This document shows, one piece after another, positions 28,201 to 35,790 of a stretch of DNA of 64,000 nt. The DNA comes from DCFW01 sp963790715 (lineage in GTDB: Bacteria > Bacteroidota > Bacteroidia > Bacteroidales > Bacteroidaceae). The first letter of the stretch is position 1. Each line of letters begins with the position of its first letter. The notes beneath the pieces were generated by a model. That model saw only the letters and a list, made by a program, of their open reading frames with translations, had not been told where the DNA came from and ran no database searches. Position numbers and translations under genes: made by a program. Location of the stretch: NCBI GenBank assembly GCA_963790715.1, contig CAWBPN010000010.1, forward strand, positions 310,001-374,000. Reading direction: 5' to 3'.

Positions 28201-30315
28201 GGTAACACGTGTTTTATCTGAGAAGTTGCAAGGCTGGAACTTAAATCCTTTTATTTCATCTTTAGATGTAGGTTTATTAAATAACGGTTCAAGAAAACCA
28301 TTCTTAAAATGCCCGAAGAAATTCTCATAAGCATTAAGCATAGCTCCGTCTTTAACCATTTTTGCTTCCTTATTAATAGTTTCAAGTCTTATCTCAGTTC
28401 CAAAATTAAAACCATATTTAAGATAAAAATTATTATAATGTTGTCTTGTATTACCAAGATCTCTCTTTACTTTTGAAAGCTGTTTCGAATGTTGTGAGAA
28501 TGCACTTATATCATTCTGTATTAATGAACAAAGGATATTGGTAGGGAGTCTATTGCCTTCATAAGATTCCGTTACGGTACGCGGAAGCGCTATATTGCTA
28601 TCCATCTTTGCATCAAGGATATCTTGAACCGTACCATCTTTAAAGAAATCCCTCATAACAGTTTTTACATCATTCGTACTTACCCTTGTGGAACTATCTT
28701 CTAATTCTTTTATTTCTTCAAGTGTTGATGAACTGGCACATCCTATCCCGAGTATACCATCTCTAAAAGTGTTAAGTCTAGTGCCTACTACATCTAATGG
28801 AGTATTAACTAAGAAAGCTTTTACTCCATCACTATTTAGATTTATTCCAAATAGATTTTTTATATCGTTTTTAATATTATATTCTGAAGGATCGTCGATA
28901 GATGTCACCTTAAATATTTCCTTATGCGATATATTATTCTTAAGATGGTTATATATAGAAAACTGCAAATCCATTCTTGCATAGTCTTCTACTGAATTAC
29001 CTTGTACTTCTGCTTTTGAATTAGCAAATTCTTGTGAATAAGAAGCATCATAAGCATTCTGTATGGCTTGTGTCATTACTCTTGTCATATAATTATCAGA
29101 TTTCGCTTCCTTTACTGATATCTTATTAAAGAAAGCCTTAAGAGATCTCATGGTACTTATAGATGTTTTGAAATCCTTACGAAATACGCTATAATTAAAG
29201 TCATCTACTATTCCCCACTTATTATCATATGCAAATACTGCTTTATCAATATAACTATTGATAGCTCTTACAGGATCGGTATCAAATACTCCAATACCTA
29301 ACTTACCGTTTATTATATCTATCATATGTGTCCTTTGAAAATGGGATATAGCACTTCCTAATGTATATAAATTTGCAGCCGTCATATACATTCCATGATC
29401 TTGTCCTCCACGTGTTAGAAGTGGAATAGTTGAGCATAGTTTCTTAAGTAAATTACTTCCTGTAAGAGATACATCCTGATCCATCTTACTATCATCAAGC
29501 CATGTCTCAGTTTTTTGTCCTGATAAATTATATATATATTTTATTGTCTTATCTACATTGGAAAATTCTCCAAAGTTCTCTACACTTACTCCTAATATGC
29601 CTTTGAACTTATCTTTTATTAGTTGATCAAAATTAAGTAACGTACTGACATTACATAATGTTTTGAAGTCATCTCCTCGTGTTGTTTTAAAATTAGGTAT
29701 ATAATCCTTTCCTTCCCTATGTCCTTTAGATAGGATATAATTTTCTACTTTTGGTATAAGAGATTTATATAAATCATATCCTTCAGCTACTCCTTGACTT
29801 CTACTTACAAGACGCATATCGGAAACTTGCGCATTTTGTCTGTCATCATCTGATAATAGACTGTTTTTATCTGCATAATCATATACATCTTTAAAAAGAT
29901 TATTTTTTAACTCATTTAAGTTGTCTGTAAGGAAAAAATTATTACTTGGATAAGTAGGACCATAACCTATTAATGCAGCTTCAAAGACTTTTGCATTTAA
30001 GAAATTATCGAACTTATTCATTCCTCCCGGAATACCTGTAAATAATTCTTTATAATCAGTCCAATGGCTATCATCTATTGCTGTTTTATCTATATCATGA
30101 TGTCCTGAAGGAACAGTATATTTTATTCCTACTTTAGAAAGATATTCCTCTAAAGGTTTAGGATTATTCATGTATGCAAGAACGCTATCAACATTATTAA
30201 AAGTCATTGATGTAGCATTATGAAAATATCTGCATACGTCACTTTCATTCTTAGGTTGTTTTACAGTAATAACTTTGTAAAACCAATCTTCTTTATTTAT
30301 ATTACAAATTAACAT
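22294..30315 (-). CDS. Giant crAss-like phage-type RNA polymerase (2673 aa)
   Basis: One uninterrupted 8-kb frame. Residues ~1764-1810 contain RIPAQSLQSAMEMKNIGY followed by WQIFIQGSDFDGDKG. The DFDGD motif (1802-1806) is the metal-binding catalytic signature of single-chain two-barrel polymerases such as YonO and the virion RNA polymerase of crAss-like phage phi14:2. Downstream segments around ~2053 (IGKMGIAIAVNGNKGKFSL) and ~2147 (LSEFISVATNNAKLL, then KINATAEL) also recall crAss-like polymerases. The long N-terminal half is unassigned. The protein is soluble, with no signal peptide. No capsid, portal, terminase, integrase or replication gene is nearby, so this is an isolated chromosomal copy. 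Codons are strongly AT-biased. Start ATG 30315 is the first in frame. Confidence 0.78.
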   Translation of the reverse strand: MLICNINKEDWFYKVITVKQPKNESDVCRYFHNATSMTFNNVDSVLAYMNNPKPLEEYLSKVGIKYTVPSGHHDIDKTAIDDSHWTDYKELFTGIPGGMNKFDNFLNAKVFEAALIGYGPTYPSNNFFLTDNLNELKNNLFKDVYDYADKNSLLSDDDRQNAQVSDMRLVSRSQGVAEGYDLYKSLIPKVENYILSKGHREGKDYIPNFKTTRGDDFKTLCNVSTLLNFDQLIKDKFKGILGVSVENFGEFSNVDKTIKYIYNLSGQKTETWLDDSKMDQDVSLTGSNLLKKLCSTIPLLTRGGQDHGMYMTAANLYTLGSAISHFQRTHMIDIINGKLGIGVFDTDPVRAINSYIDKAVFAYDNKWGIVDDFNYSVFRKDFKTSISTMRSLKAFFNKISVKEAKSDNYMTRVMTQAIQNAYDASYSQEFANSKAEVQGNSVEDYARMDLQFSIYNHLKNNISHKEIFKVTSIDDPSEYNIKNDIKNLFGINLNSDGVKAFLVNTPLDVVGTRLNTFRDGILGIGCASSSTLEEIKELEDSSTRVSTNDVKTVMRDFFKDGTVQDILDAKMDSNIALPRTVTESYEGNRLPTNILCSLIQNDISAFSQHSKQLSKVKRDLGNTRQHYNNFYLKYGFNFGTEIRLETINKEAKMVKDGAMLNAYENFFGHFKNGFLEPLFNKPTSKDEIKGFKFQPCNFSDKTRVTDKVVDMDHMFNIGTKEEPKIVSLRTITNDQLNTLLKNSYEDYYTDLCNIQFGKYKRLGIKITNNFGNNIKNINEFLSGYDGDYDGLLNKFRESGDEFTEELDYSSYKNGIRFNKDIENYYRVSHDDNMFKTFMEWHKTSMLQKLYSDNKSDKIEKLNLRPDSYPEYTKYFRESKDHFWSMPLYIDDKMNPLLEKYYLTHQLLQNEYIYATVKPEYMHGPKVEWQPFSGKLDNKEMTNWMVENDKRMTGFAKRAVGYTGTYVHPSPEYMKGVPEHVNIAAMEDVKDSLFNLSGDNDNIKIADGQTYIPYVFSKMIDESNPGQGYEGVKKELGILVTPFGSCLKKDGESIIDNAKILDSRMSPINMLSMQRKVFSIPLNDNLTIPFTNAHTGSLYFKDGEYYGIRNYKVDNGNMTVERDIYSNGEWQRATPYVAKINNLYDVWNAFGAQYSVDSDFHLNENSQDMLYDFVTKNNLKEKMIHYVSNHTTLKSGATNLNPSYCWTDDADANGPINLSYSTYDRKNIGVQLSATRSVEGETVREVTQVLSALAQNPETSEQTDQLYNILSDSINNELQKGVSSIRLSEDIIRALKNSRDNISQTLGSNISKEDISAAISNPNVFNEYMRMLISNLNNKYIARRYYGLGGILTASHMMARIYEDVDGNTWTQSDIAEEAIRNHDGSNMMTEDIINGYINNKLKPKVVKSGEIRIGDTCTVNENGEDHEYTLNSLEKYYDFKEKYGQNTQVTQILNRARDLKPIQISWDSNNMNYNLFDLPSVKLSYDWKLGRNKYSNALEAFKKHFNIQDDKELSTKLNIWTQRGLSMLSKGMFLNVDLDNFKPSDIFGLDDLTDANIQSRYDQYKNLSLPITNYKKRAAECMTGNVYSDIFGEASVGEITNKGSKYFSDLVDKIYGADNTNADFKINAAGRKIYVKYVPSNSQYKNSRLNAYTEDGKDILGRIYNGNELFRLPEGAKYVDNGDSDMIYITDIDQADKLYFSLGGIRSVVPLSSLGDYSPVTCRIFNRFTNRKVFNFVSFNKYKSDIAKKMYASWMKSREFVCSRIPAQSLQSAMEMKNIGYHRGKFNDVYVSAWQIFIQGSDFDGDKGWFMGHQINKSGFIDMPNDVFDYADINDLNIIESMRLPSGNHIAYDATSQVDLTDEYNIVKNLSLRNISEADSEELSAFKTALDKLGNSSTFTVEKAAEKDLRGFTSILDKYNSGRDYQNNNAAVSNGVVSKMKEIISSPTNQIYANQPVVTDDFEEGANDALAEKEANLDERSSALLESNNEGESNDEYKKRVKDGLEQIYGVTHLHMDTQDNMREEAQLLYKMKNSLDMHDIHSMYDQQERAMIGKMGIAIAVNGNKGKFSLNSYYNNFYNSDISKIKEEDLPLMNEVFVKKLFVNGKYYTICSIADTSVSDNMLLRLKNAYGLDETPVAFRKGNAAKMLSEFISVATNNAKLLVMPKINATAELSCMHIYMMALGFNAKDIAKFMNSPCMEYVLSHKDNIYASTQKDYASKYMTQYIDAHPKDEGAKSTLEIYRGGREINIFAQILGVNQKMKTDVTSLHDFFNKFSQAIYQREMDLFGSKNNIELMTTKCINNLHVENSEDNRKRVRTILNRADKLDILLNFDPNKLSDRTYFEATRDYYNCIKHSINIFDAIDKSPLFKAMTDAVYDTEEKAMLSGKYKFIFKTAQDVIDNYTPELSAHKGLGGRININEKIYKRLSNVYDENKIALWLKSMNISFNLSDVLKQAGLGTFIAYNSDKAKMSDAFRPTVTPDDNYVFDLSSDHGIATFKKMMEEIIYPMVRNTPFGEDLGLRSVRNRLGIWGNQIVCTNSLSSLNTESGIDKYEETVFNFDNIGKSNITYSNGKKADYRDLFWLYNLVTNNEGYGPNRLTALFENYLKDPSALAYDYYSFADEPNISDEQVLYSAFNNGGKYYEAGIRSTIDNPDFVINTTLTDSGRSQNFG

Positions 30316-30373
30316 ATATATTATTTAAAATGGACAATCATCTATTGCAGGTAAATCCTATCTCATAACTCAG

Positions 30374-30852
30374 TCAAGTGTTGTATTGTGCATTGGCATA
30401 ACCCATATTGGCTACTTTATACCACCATTCGATTGATTTATGTTGATTTTGTACTACACCAGTACCTTTCAAATAACACATAGTAAGTTTAGATTGTGCA
30501 AAAACAACTCCTTGATCTGACGCTTTTGATACCACTCTACAGCCTTGGAATAAATTTTTGATACACCATTACCATTCTCATAATAAATGCCAAAATCACA
30601 TTTAGCCTCAGCAAATCCATGATCGACGGCCTTTATCCACAATTCTACTGCTTTTGAACAATCCTTGATTACGCCGTAACCATTAGCATAACATTGAGCA
30701 AAATTATATTGTGCCTTGGCATAATCTTGTTCAGCAGCAATCTGCCACCATTTCACGGTCCGCGAATAGTTTTTTACATGTAACATACATTTTGCATAGT
30801 AAGATCCTATCCGGAATATTAGTCCTTTATACATAAATTTATAAAAATCCAT
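30374..30852 (-). pseudogene. Sel1-repeat protein, frameshifted
   Basis: From 30852 the frame encodes Sel1-like repeats (AAEQDYAKAQYNFAQCYANG, then AVDHGFAEAKCDFGIYYENG). It then drifts into non-repeat sequence after VEWYQK and stops at 30469. Shifting frame by one base at the AAAA run (~30523-30527) restores a perfect Sel1 pattern: ASDQGVVFAQSKLTMCYLKG, then IEWWYKVANMGYANAQYNT, ending at 30374. The gene therefore looks like a single-base-deletion pseudogene, unless the sequence contains an error. It lies 58 bp upstream of the giant polymerase gene, same strand. Sel1 repeats mediate protein-protein contacts. Confidence 0.75.
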
Positions 30853-30930
30853 ACTAAATATATTTGAATTCCAAATCTATTAAAAAAATTACCTTTAAAG
30901 AAACAAATACGCACAAAAGTTTGCTATAAC

Positions 30931-31000
30931 GTACTGGGTGAGCTATTTATTATTAAAGAAGGGCAGTCGAAAACCTCAGCACATAATAACAGCTCGCTCA
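30931..31000 (+). ncRNA. Structured RNA candidate, partial copy 3
   Basis: Only the third hairpin is preserved. GAGCT (30940-30944) pairs with AGCTC (30991-30995) and TTATTAT (30947-30953) with ATAATAA (30983-30989), around the loop GGGCAGTCGAAAACCTCAGC (30961-30980). The loop matches copies 1 and 2 while the lower stem has changed sequence on both sides. It lies on the plus strand between two minus-strand genes. The remainder of 30853-31168 has only the terminator below. Confidence 0.55.
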
Positions 31001-31091
31001 TTACGATCAAATAAAAAATATTACTATTAATTGCAAGTGATCTTTTTCTTAATCACATCACAAAATTATGCACTCGGCATTGAACATAAAA

Positions 31092-31121
31092 AGAGTAAAA
31101 AGAATCGCCACTTTTTACTCT
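31092..31121 (-). terminator. Terminator of the 300-aa gene
   Basis: AGAGTAAAAAG (31092-31102) and CTTTTTACTCT (31111-31121) form a perfect stem with an 8-nt loop. On the minus strand a T run follows. It lies ~48 bases after the stop at 31169. Confidence 0.65.
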
Positions 31122-31168
31122 CTTTGAAATCAAAATAAAACGGTGTTATATTATGACCGGAGAATCAG

Positions 31169-32071
31169 TCACATATATGACAAATTAATTGAGGGAATCT
31201 TATAATCTTTGTATTGCCTTAAATACCCATTCAACGTTTCTTCTGAATAATCAAATTTATCATTTTTCGTTATGCCGACAAGATAGATAAGCCTTGATAT
31301 AAGGAGCTTTTTGTTATATGATATATCTTCATCCTTCCCTCTCCTTTTACTGAATTGAGAATTCAGTTTAAAGAAATCCAAAAACATCTTTGCAAAATAG
31401 TATATCAAAACCGAATTGGATTCAGCTTCACAAACAAGTTTGCTATTTGCTGAAAATTGTATTTTTTCATATGTCATCATGCCACCATCCTGAATTTGTT
31501 TTAATTTTTCGGACATTGACATTGCAACATATTGAACTGCCATCGGATCTTCAATCTTTACCGTATGCTTACCCTTTATCTTCAGCTCTATACTAATAGG
31601 TTTATTAAAAGTCACTTCACCTGACTTCTGATCTAATGACTTAATGTTATGGTAAATGCCGGTTACCATATCTTCAATTTGTTTCTTCGCCGATTTAGCT
31701 ACTTTATAACCGTTATTGCATGCTTTACTACTATAATCATTGATAAATAATAACAGATACCAGAACTTATCTTTATCCAATCCTATATTATGTATTGTAT
31801 CTTGAATCTCTTTATTTTGGACGAACTTATCTTCAAAACTTTTATTTATCTTACCATTAATATATGCTACGGCAAATAACCCGGTAGCTCTTGATCCTGT
31901 ATAGCCGTAACCAGGTAAAAATTCTTCTGCCGGATACCCATTAGGACTATACTCATTCGCTATTTGTTCAACATAATCTAATAAAGGATCATAATAATCT
32001 CCGAAATACAGCCATTGATCCTCATTCGATAATGGTACATTCTGTCCTTCTATCGGCAACAACTCTTTCAT
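31169..32071 (-). CDS. Hypothetical protein (300 aa)
   Basis: I do not recognise this protein. It is soluble-looking, without signal peptide or membrane helix. It is rich in Lys and aromatic residues, with an acidic/aromatic N-terminus (EDQWLYFGDYYDPLLDYVEQ, ~17-36) and a central beta-rich part (IELKIKGKHTVKIEDPMAV, ~161-179). It lies alone between the RNA copy 3/terminator and a small membrane protein, with AT-rich codon use typical of the island. Confidence 0.7.
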   Translation of the reverse strand: MKELLPIEGQNVPLSNEDQWLYFGDYYDPLLDYVEQIANEYSPNGYPAEEFLPGYGYTGSRATGLFAVAYINGKINKSFEDKFVQNKEIQDTIHNIGLDKDKFWYLLLFINDYSSKACNNGYKVAKSAKKQIEDMVTGIYHNIKSLDQKSGEVTFNKPISIELKIKGKHTVKIEDPMAVQYVAMSMSEKLKQIQDGGMMTYEKIQFSANSKLVCEAESNSVLIYYFAKMFLDFFKLNSQFSKRRGKDEDISYNKKLLISRLIYLVGITKNDKFDYSEETLNGYLRQYKDYKIPSINLSYM

Positions 32072-32236
32072 ATCTTATACAATAATTCTACCATGTTACT
32101 TGTTATCTTAAACTCATATCGCGTCATAAAATATAGATCTCTTTCCTTGCCAAAAAGAAACTTTTTGTCAATTTTGTCTTTCGTAAAATGAAAGTTAAAG
32201 CAAAAGTTATCTTCAAGAGAAGGAAAGAATTAATAA

Positions 32237-32656
32237 TTAGCGACCAACAGCCATTACATCAATCTTAAAGTAATGCTTACGTATTACCCATACTCTCATC
32301 AACCATACAGCGAAAAAGCCATTACTGATGATTTCATAAATTGTGTCCCATGGTGCTCCAACATTGATAAAACGTTTAACTACCCAAAATACTATATCAA
32401 TATTGAAGATGATGTTCCAGATTTTCTCTCGGTCGGAAAAAGCCACAGTGCTGACATTACCTTCTTCAACGTTAACCATAACGGAAGATTCTATAAACTT
32501 GAATGCACTCCTTACGGTAATTTTATACATTCCTACCGGCATTTGTATGTGAACTGGATCTCCTTTCATCACTCCTAACACTTGGTCGTTGATGCAGATG
32601 TAATGCGGAAGATCGAAAAGTCGTTTCTTTTTCGGCGATATTATAATTTCAGCCAT
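32237..32656 (-). CDS. Hypothetical membrane protein with PEGA-like N-terminus
   Basis: The 139-aa product starts with a compact beta domain (ICINDQVLGVMKGDPVHIQM, ~20-39, then VGMYKITVRSAFKF) like PEGA domains. Two hydrophobic segments follow (IIFNIDIVFWVVKRFI ~82-97 and IISNGFFAVWLMRVWVI ~108-124). It is probably an inner-membrane protein of unknown role. It is the last gene before the island gives way to fkp. Confidence 0.65.
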   Translation of the reverse strand: MAEIIISPKKKRLFDLPHYICINDQVLGVMKGDPVHIQMPVGMYKITVRSAFKFIESSVMVNVEEGNVSTVAFSDREKIWNIIFNIDIVFWVVKRFINVGAPWDTIYEIISNGFFAVWLMRVWVIRKHYFKIDVMAVGR

Positions 32657-32710
32657 TCGTTGTTTACTTTATATTAATATGCAAAAGTCAATATTTTAAA
32701 CTTTTCAATA

Positions 32711-35566
32711 TTAGCTTCTCGATACTTGCAATCCTGTATCGGATAATGTCATCTCCACAAAACGTGCTCGCTCGTTAGGTGCATGCTCCGTCAATATTCT
32801 GCGAATACGCTGTGCTGCCTCAGGTGTTTTAGCCACCATATATAAATAACCGCCTCCGCCTGCTCCGGGAAGTTTGTATCCTAAAGTGTAATCTTTAATT
32901 AAATTGATGATTTGCTCCACTTGCGGCGGATTAGTGCCGCTATCAAGCAACTTGTTTTGTTGCCATGACTTGGCGACAAACTTCCCGTAATTTTCAAAAT
33001 TACCGCGAAGAATTGTTTCACTCATATCTATGGCATGTGCCTTCATCTCTGAAAGCAGACTGAGATGGCTGCCGGAATTAAGGAACATATTGGCTACGAT
33101 CTCACTTAAAATACCTTTAGCAGTACGAGTAAGACCTGTATAATACAACAAATGGCAATCACGATATTGAGGTGATGTAAACATCTTATCCGGTAACCAA
33201 CGCGATTGCGGTTGTTGCATAAAGCCGGGCTGACTTTGCAACAGTTTAACTCCTTCAAGCACTCCTCCATACTGGTCTTGCCAACCGCCACCTGTAGTCA
33301 ACAATTGCTCAAGAACCAACGTACGCCGACAGATCTCATCTTTATCCCATGCCAATCCGCAAAAATCGTTCAATGCTCCCAACACGGTGGAAGCAAGAAT
33401 TGAACTCGTGCCCAAGCCGGAACCGGCCGGTATTGCTGCCAACAACGTTACTTCAAGACCAAACCCGAAGTCTTTCAGTTGTTTTTCAAGCGATGCATAA
33501 TGATGTTGTTGCAACAAAGGCGTAAACCCTGCAAGTACCAAAGCGGCTTTAGGTATTGAAAACGGTGAGCCTACATGCATATAGTCCTGTATCTGCTCAT
33601 AAGTGTCGACTATTTCGGATGCTCCCATATCAATGGAACGAAGAATTATATGTGGTTCCTTGCAAGGTTTTACGTACACCTGCAAAGGCGGTTGCCCGTT
33701 GAGTTCTATCGCAAGATTAACGACATTTCCTCCGGAATAAAGCGAATAAGGAGGTGTATCCGTCCAACCTCCGGCGACGTCTATACGCACAGGACTGCGT
33801 CCCCAAACAATTTGGTCGGGACGTACATTAAGATGTGGAGTAACCTTTTTCTGCAAAAACTCTCCTAAAAGTCCTTCACGTAGATAACCGTATGCTTGGT
33901 CTTCTTCATGCTTATAATCTTTCTCGTTACGCAACTTCATAATACGTGCACGTAGCATGTGATTATGTATTTTAATCATTTGTGGAGAATCATTGTTCAC
34001 TTCTTCCGGCATAGGCAGACCCAGACGAACAAATTCGTTAGCTGTATCGACCAAGTCTAATTGATAAAATATGCTCTTCTCATAATTCTTCGACAAAGCC
34101 AACAAATTTTGTTTGCGAAAATCTTCACGCTGCGCATAAAGACGCTTCAAGTTGGCTTTTGACGATATTTCATCGGCTGATAATTTTTGGCACTTCATCC
34201 ATAACTGTTTACCTTCGGGCATTGTCGGCTCATAAGTCATCCATCTAAGCAAAATACCCAATTCATCAATGGACTCGGTAACAGGAAACAAGCCGGCAAA
34301 TTGCAAATCAGATGTATCACCGCTAATATCCGGAAAAGATAAATTCCGTTGTCTCATCCATTCTATTACCGATATATTGATGAATTTAGTAGACTCTTCG
34401 CGTAGACGTCCCTTAAACTCATCCATGAAACCGTATGGCCTGACGGCATAAGCTTTTTCGCCGATAGGCACTACATCCACACAGATATTGTCGGGTAGTT
34501 TTATTTTCCAATCATTACGTGGTACTCCGGTTATAATTTGCGAGCGCCCAAATGTCCAACCATCACCAATAAAACTGTTTTCAATCCAGATATTGTCGTT
34601 ATTATTACTAAGTGTAGCTGTAGACTCAGTATTTTGTATAAAAATGGCAGGATTCGGCTTTACTTTCAAGTGCATGATACGACGTTGATCGCATACTTTA
34701 TTCTGAATGGCAACTGTAGACGACAACAATTCATGAGAAGTGCCGAAATGATAGAATTCGCCACCGGGCAAAGGCAAAACAGCTACTGATAATTTATTAA
34801 GTTCTTCGTCAGCGATAACAGGATGTTTACCCAAAGCCAAGCCGTATTCAGAATACATATCATAATAAGAGATATTATCAGAGCCATCCTTGTGCGAACG
34901 TTTCATAAGCAAATCAAGTGCTTTATCGCTAAGAAGCCAAACGCCTATATCCATTAAATAAAGATGAGTTTTAGAAAGAGATTCCAACGTTTCGACAGAT
35001 GGTTTTTGCAGCATATAATCAAGCACATCTTCCGAGGTACGATTCATTACAAACACACCATGGTTAGTTGCCAACGCGGCATTTGCCCACAATCCGTAAC
35101 ATACTACATCGACATCCGGAATAGGTTGCAAAGGCTGCTCTGCCCTCACATATACGTCACCACTGGCAATAAGTGTATGTAAACATGTTGGAGCAACCGA
35201 TAATATCTTATTATATAAAGGCAGTTGCAACGACAGTAAATTCTGTTTCAAACGCTGACCACGTTCCCAGTCAAATACAGGAATTGGAGTAAGTATCTTA
35301 CCCGACGGAGCATAGGCCGGTAATCTGCGGCTTTGTCCTCCGGCATGAATCAATATCTTTTTATCACGTGCCAACCAATTAACCATACTACCCTGCGGAT
35401 CTTGCTTTTGCTTGCAAGCTTCCAATAACCAAGTTGTGCCGCCGCCGGAACCGAGTTTTGAACCTACAGGGTCAGAAGTACAAAACCATTCTTCAGAGTC
35501 AAGGGCCTCCAATTCACAAAAACAATCCACCAAATTAGGAGGTAATGATAAAAGATTTTTTGTCAT
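32711..35566 (-). CDS. fkp: Bifunctional L-fucokinase / L-fucose-1-P guanylyltransferase
   Basis: The 951-aa cytoplasmic enzyme converts L-fucose to fucose-1-P and then GDP-fucose, supplying fucose to capsules and glycoproteins in Bacteroides. The N-terminal half is the guanylyltransferase (ILIHAGGQSRRLPAYAPSGK near ~97-116). The C-terminal half is a GHMP kinase with VRIDVAGGWTDTPPYS and the ATP loop IPAGSGLGTSSILAS. A late GGGGYLYM segment follows. Length matches B. fragilis Fkp. The frame opens at a TTG at 35590, but that lies inside a TATATTTG -7 box, so ATG 35566 is the start. Confidence 0.96.
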   Translation of the reverse strand: MTKNLLSLPPNLVDCFCELEALDSEEWFCTSDPVGSKLGSGGGTTWLLEACKQKQDPQGSMVNWLARDKKILIHAGGQSRRLPAYAPSGKILTPIPVFDWERGQRLKQNLLSLQLPLYNKILSVAPTCLHTLIASGDVYVRAEQPLQPIPDVDVVCYGLWANAALATNHGVFVMNRTSEDVLDYMLQKPSVETLESLSKTHLYLMDIGVWLLSDKALDLLMKRSHKDGSDNISYYDMYSEYGLALGKHPVIADEELNKLSVAVLPLPGGEFYHFGTSHELLSSTVAIQNKVCDQRRIMHLKVKPNPAIFIQNTESTATLSNNNDNIWIENSFIGDGWTFGRSQIITGVPRNDWKIKLPDNICVDVVPIGEKAYAVRPYGFMDEFKGRLREESTKFINISVIEWMRQRNLSFPDISGDTSDLQFAGLFPVTESIDELGILLRWMTYEPTMPEGKQLWMKCQKLSADEISSKANLKRLYAQREDFRKQNLLALSKNYEKSIFYQLDLVDTANEFVRLGLPMPEEVNNDSPQMIKIHNHMLRARIMKLRNEKDYKHEEDQAYGYLREGLLGEFLQKKVTPHLNVRPDQIVWGRSPVRIDVAGGWTDTPPYSLYSGGNVVNLAIELNGQPPLQVYVKPCKEPHIILRSIDMGASEIVDTYEQIQDYMHVGSPFSIPKAALVLAGFTPLLQQHHYASLEKQLKDFGFGLEVTLLAAIPAGSGLGTSSILASTVLGALNDFCGLAWDKDEICRRTLVLEQLLTTGGGWQDQYGGVLEGVKLLQSQPGFMQQPQSRWLPDKMFTSPQYRDCHLLYYTGLTRTAKGILSEIVANMFLNSGSHLSLLSEMKAHAIDMSETILRGNFENYGKFVAKSWQQNKLLDSGTNPPQVEQIINLIKDYTLGYKLPGAGGGGYLYMVAKTPEAAQRIRRILTEHAPNERARFVEMTLSDTGLQVSRS

Positions 35567-35587
35567 GCCATAAAACTGTTTGAATGA

Positions 35588-35595
35588 CAAATATA
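35588..35595 (-). promoter_or_regulatory. -7 box of fkp
   Basis: TATATTTG on the minus strand, 22 bases before ATG 35566. It overlaps the alternative upstream TTG and so decides the start. Confidence 0.6.
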
Positions 35596-35612
35596 TAATT
35601 ATTTTTTGGAAT

Positions 35613-35644
35613 ATTGTTTTATTTCATTAAAAAACATATCTTTG
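35613..35644 (+). promoter_or_regulatory. Promoter of thiamine operon
   Basis: ATTG (35613-35616), 20-bp spacer, TATCTTTG (35637-35644). Transcription would begin ~10-15 bases before the TPP riboswitch. Confidence 0.6.
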
Positions 35645-35666
35645 CATCGGTTTTCAAAAATTGAGA

Positions 35667-35763
35667 CCAAGGGGTGCCCTAAATAAACGGGCTGAGATTA
35701 GACCCTCGAACCTGATACGGATAATACCGGCGTAGGGAGTGAGACACATAAAGTACCCCTTTT
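35667..35763 (+). ncRNA. TPP riboswitch (THI element)
   Basis: The hallmarks are in order: GGGGTGCC, GGGCTGAGATT, ACCCTCGAACCTGAT, CGGATAATACCGGCGTAGGGAG. The 5' AGGGGT can pair with ACCCCTTTTT at 35755-35764, which would form the gene-off structure ahead of the start codon. Thiamine pyrophosphate binding is known to switch such leaders off. It lies 27 bases before the TonB receptor gene. Confidence 0.95.
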
Positions 35764-35790
35764 TGTGTAATTTTTAATTATTTCTTAAAA

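Noticed and set aside
22294..30315. Complete prophage around the giant polymerase-like gene
   Set aside because: No terminase, portal, capsid, tail, integrase or replication genes can be seen on either side; flanking genes are unrelated.
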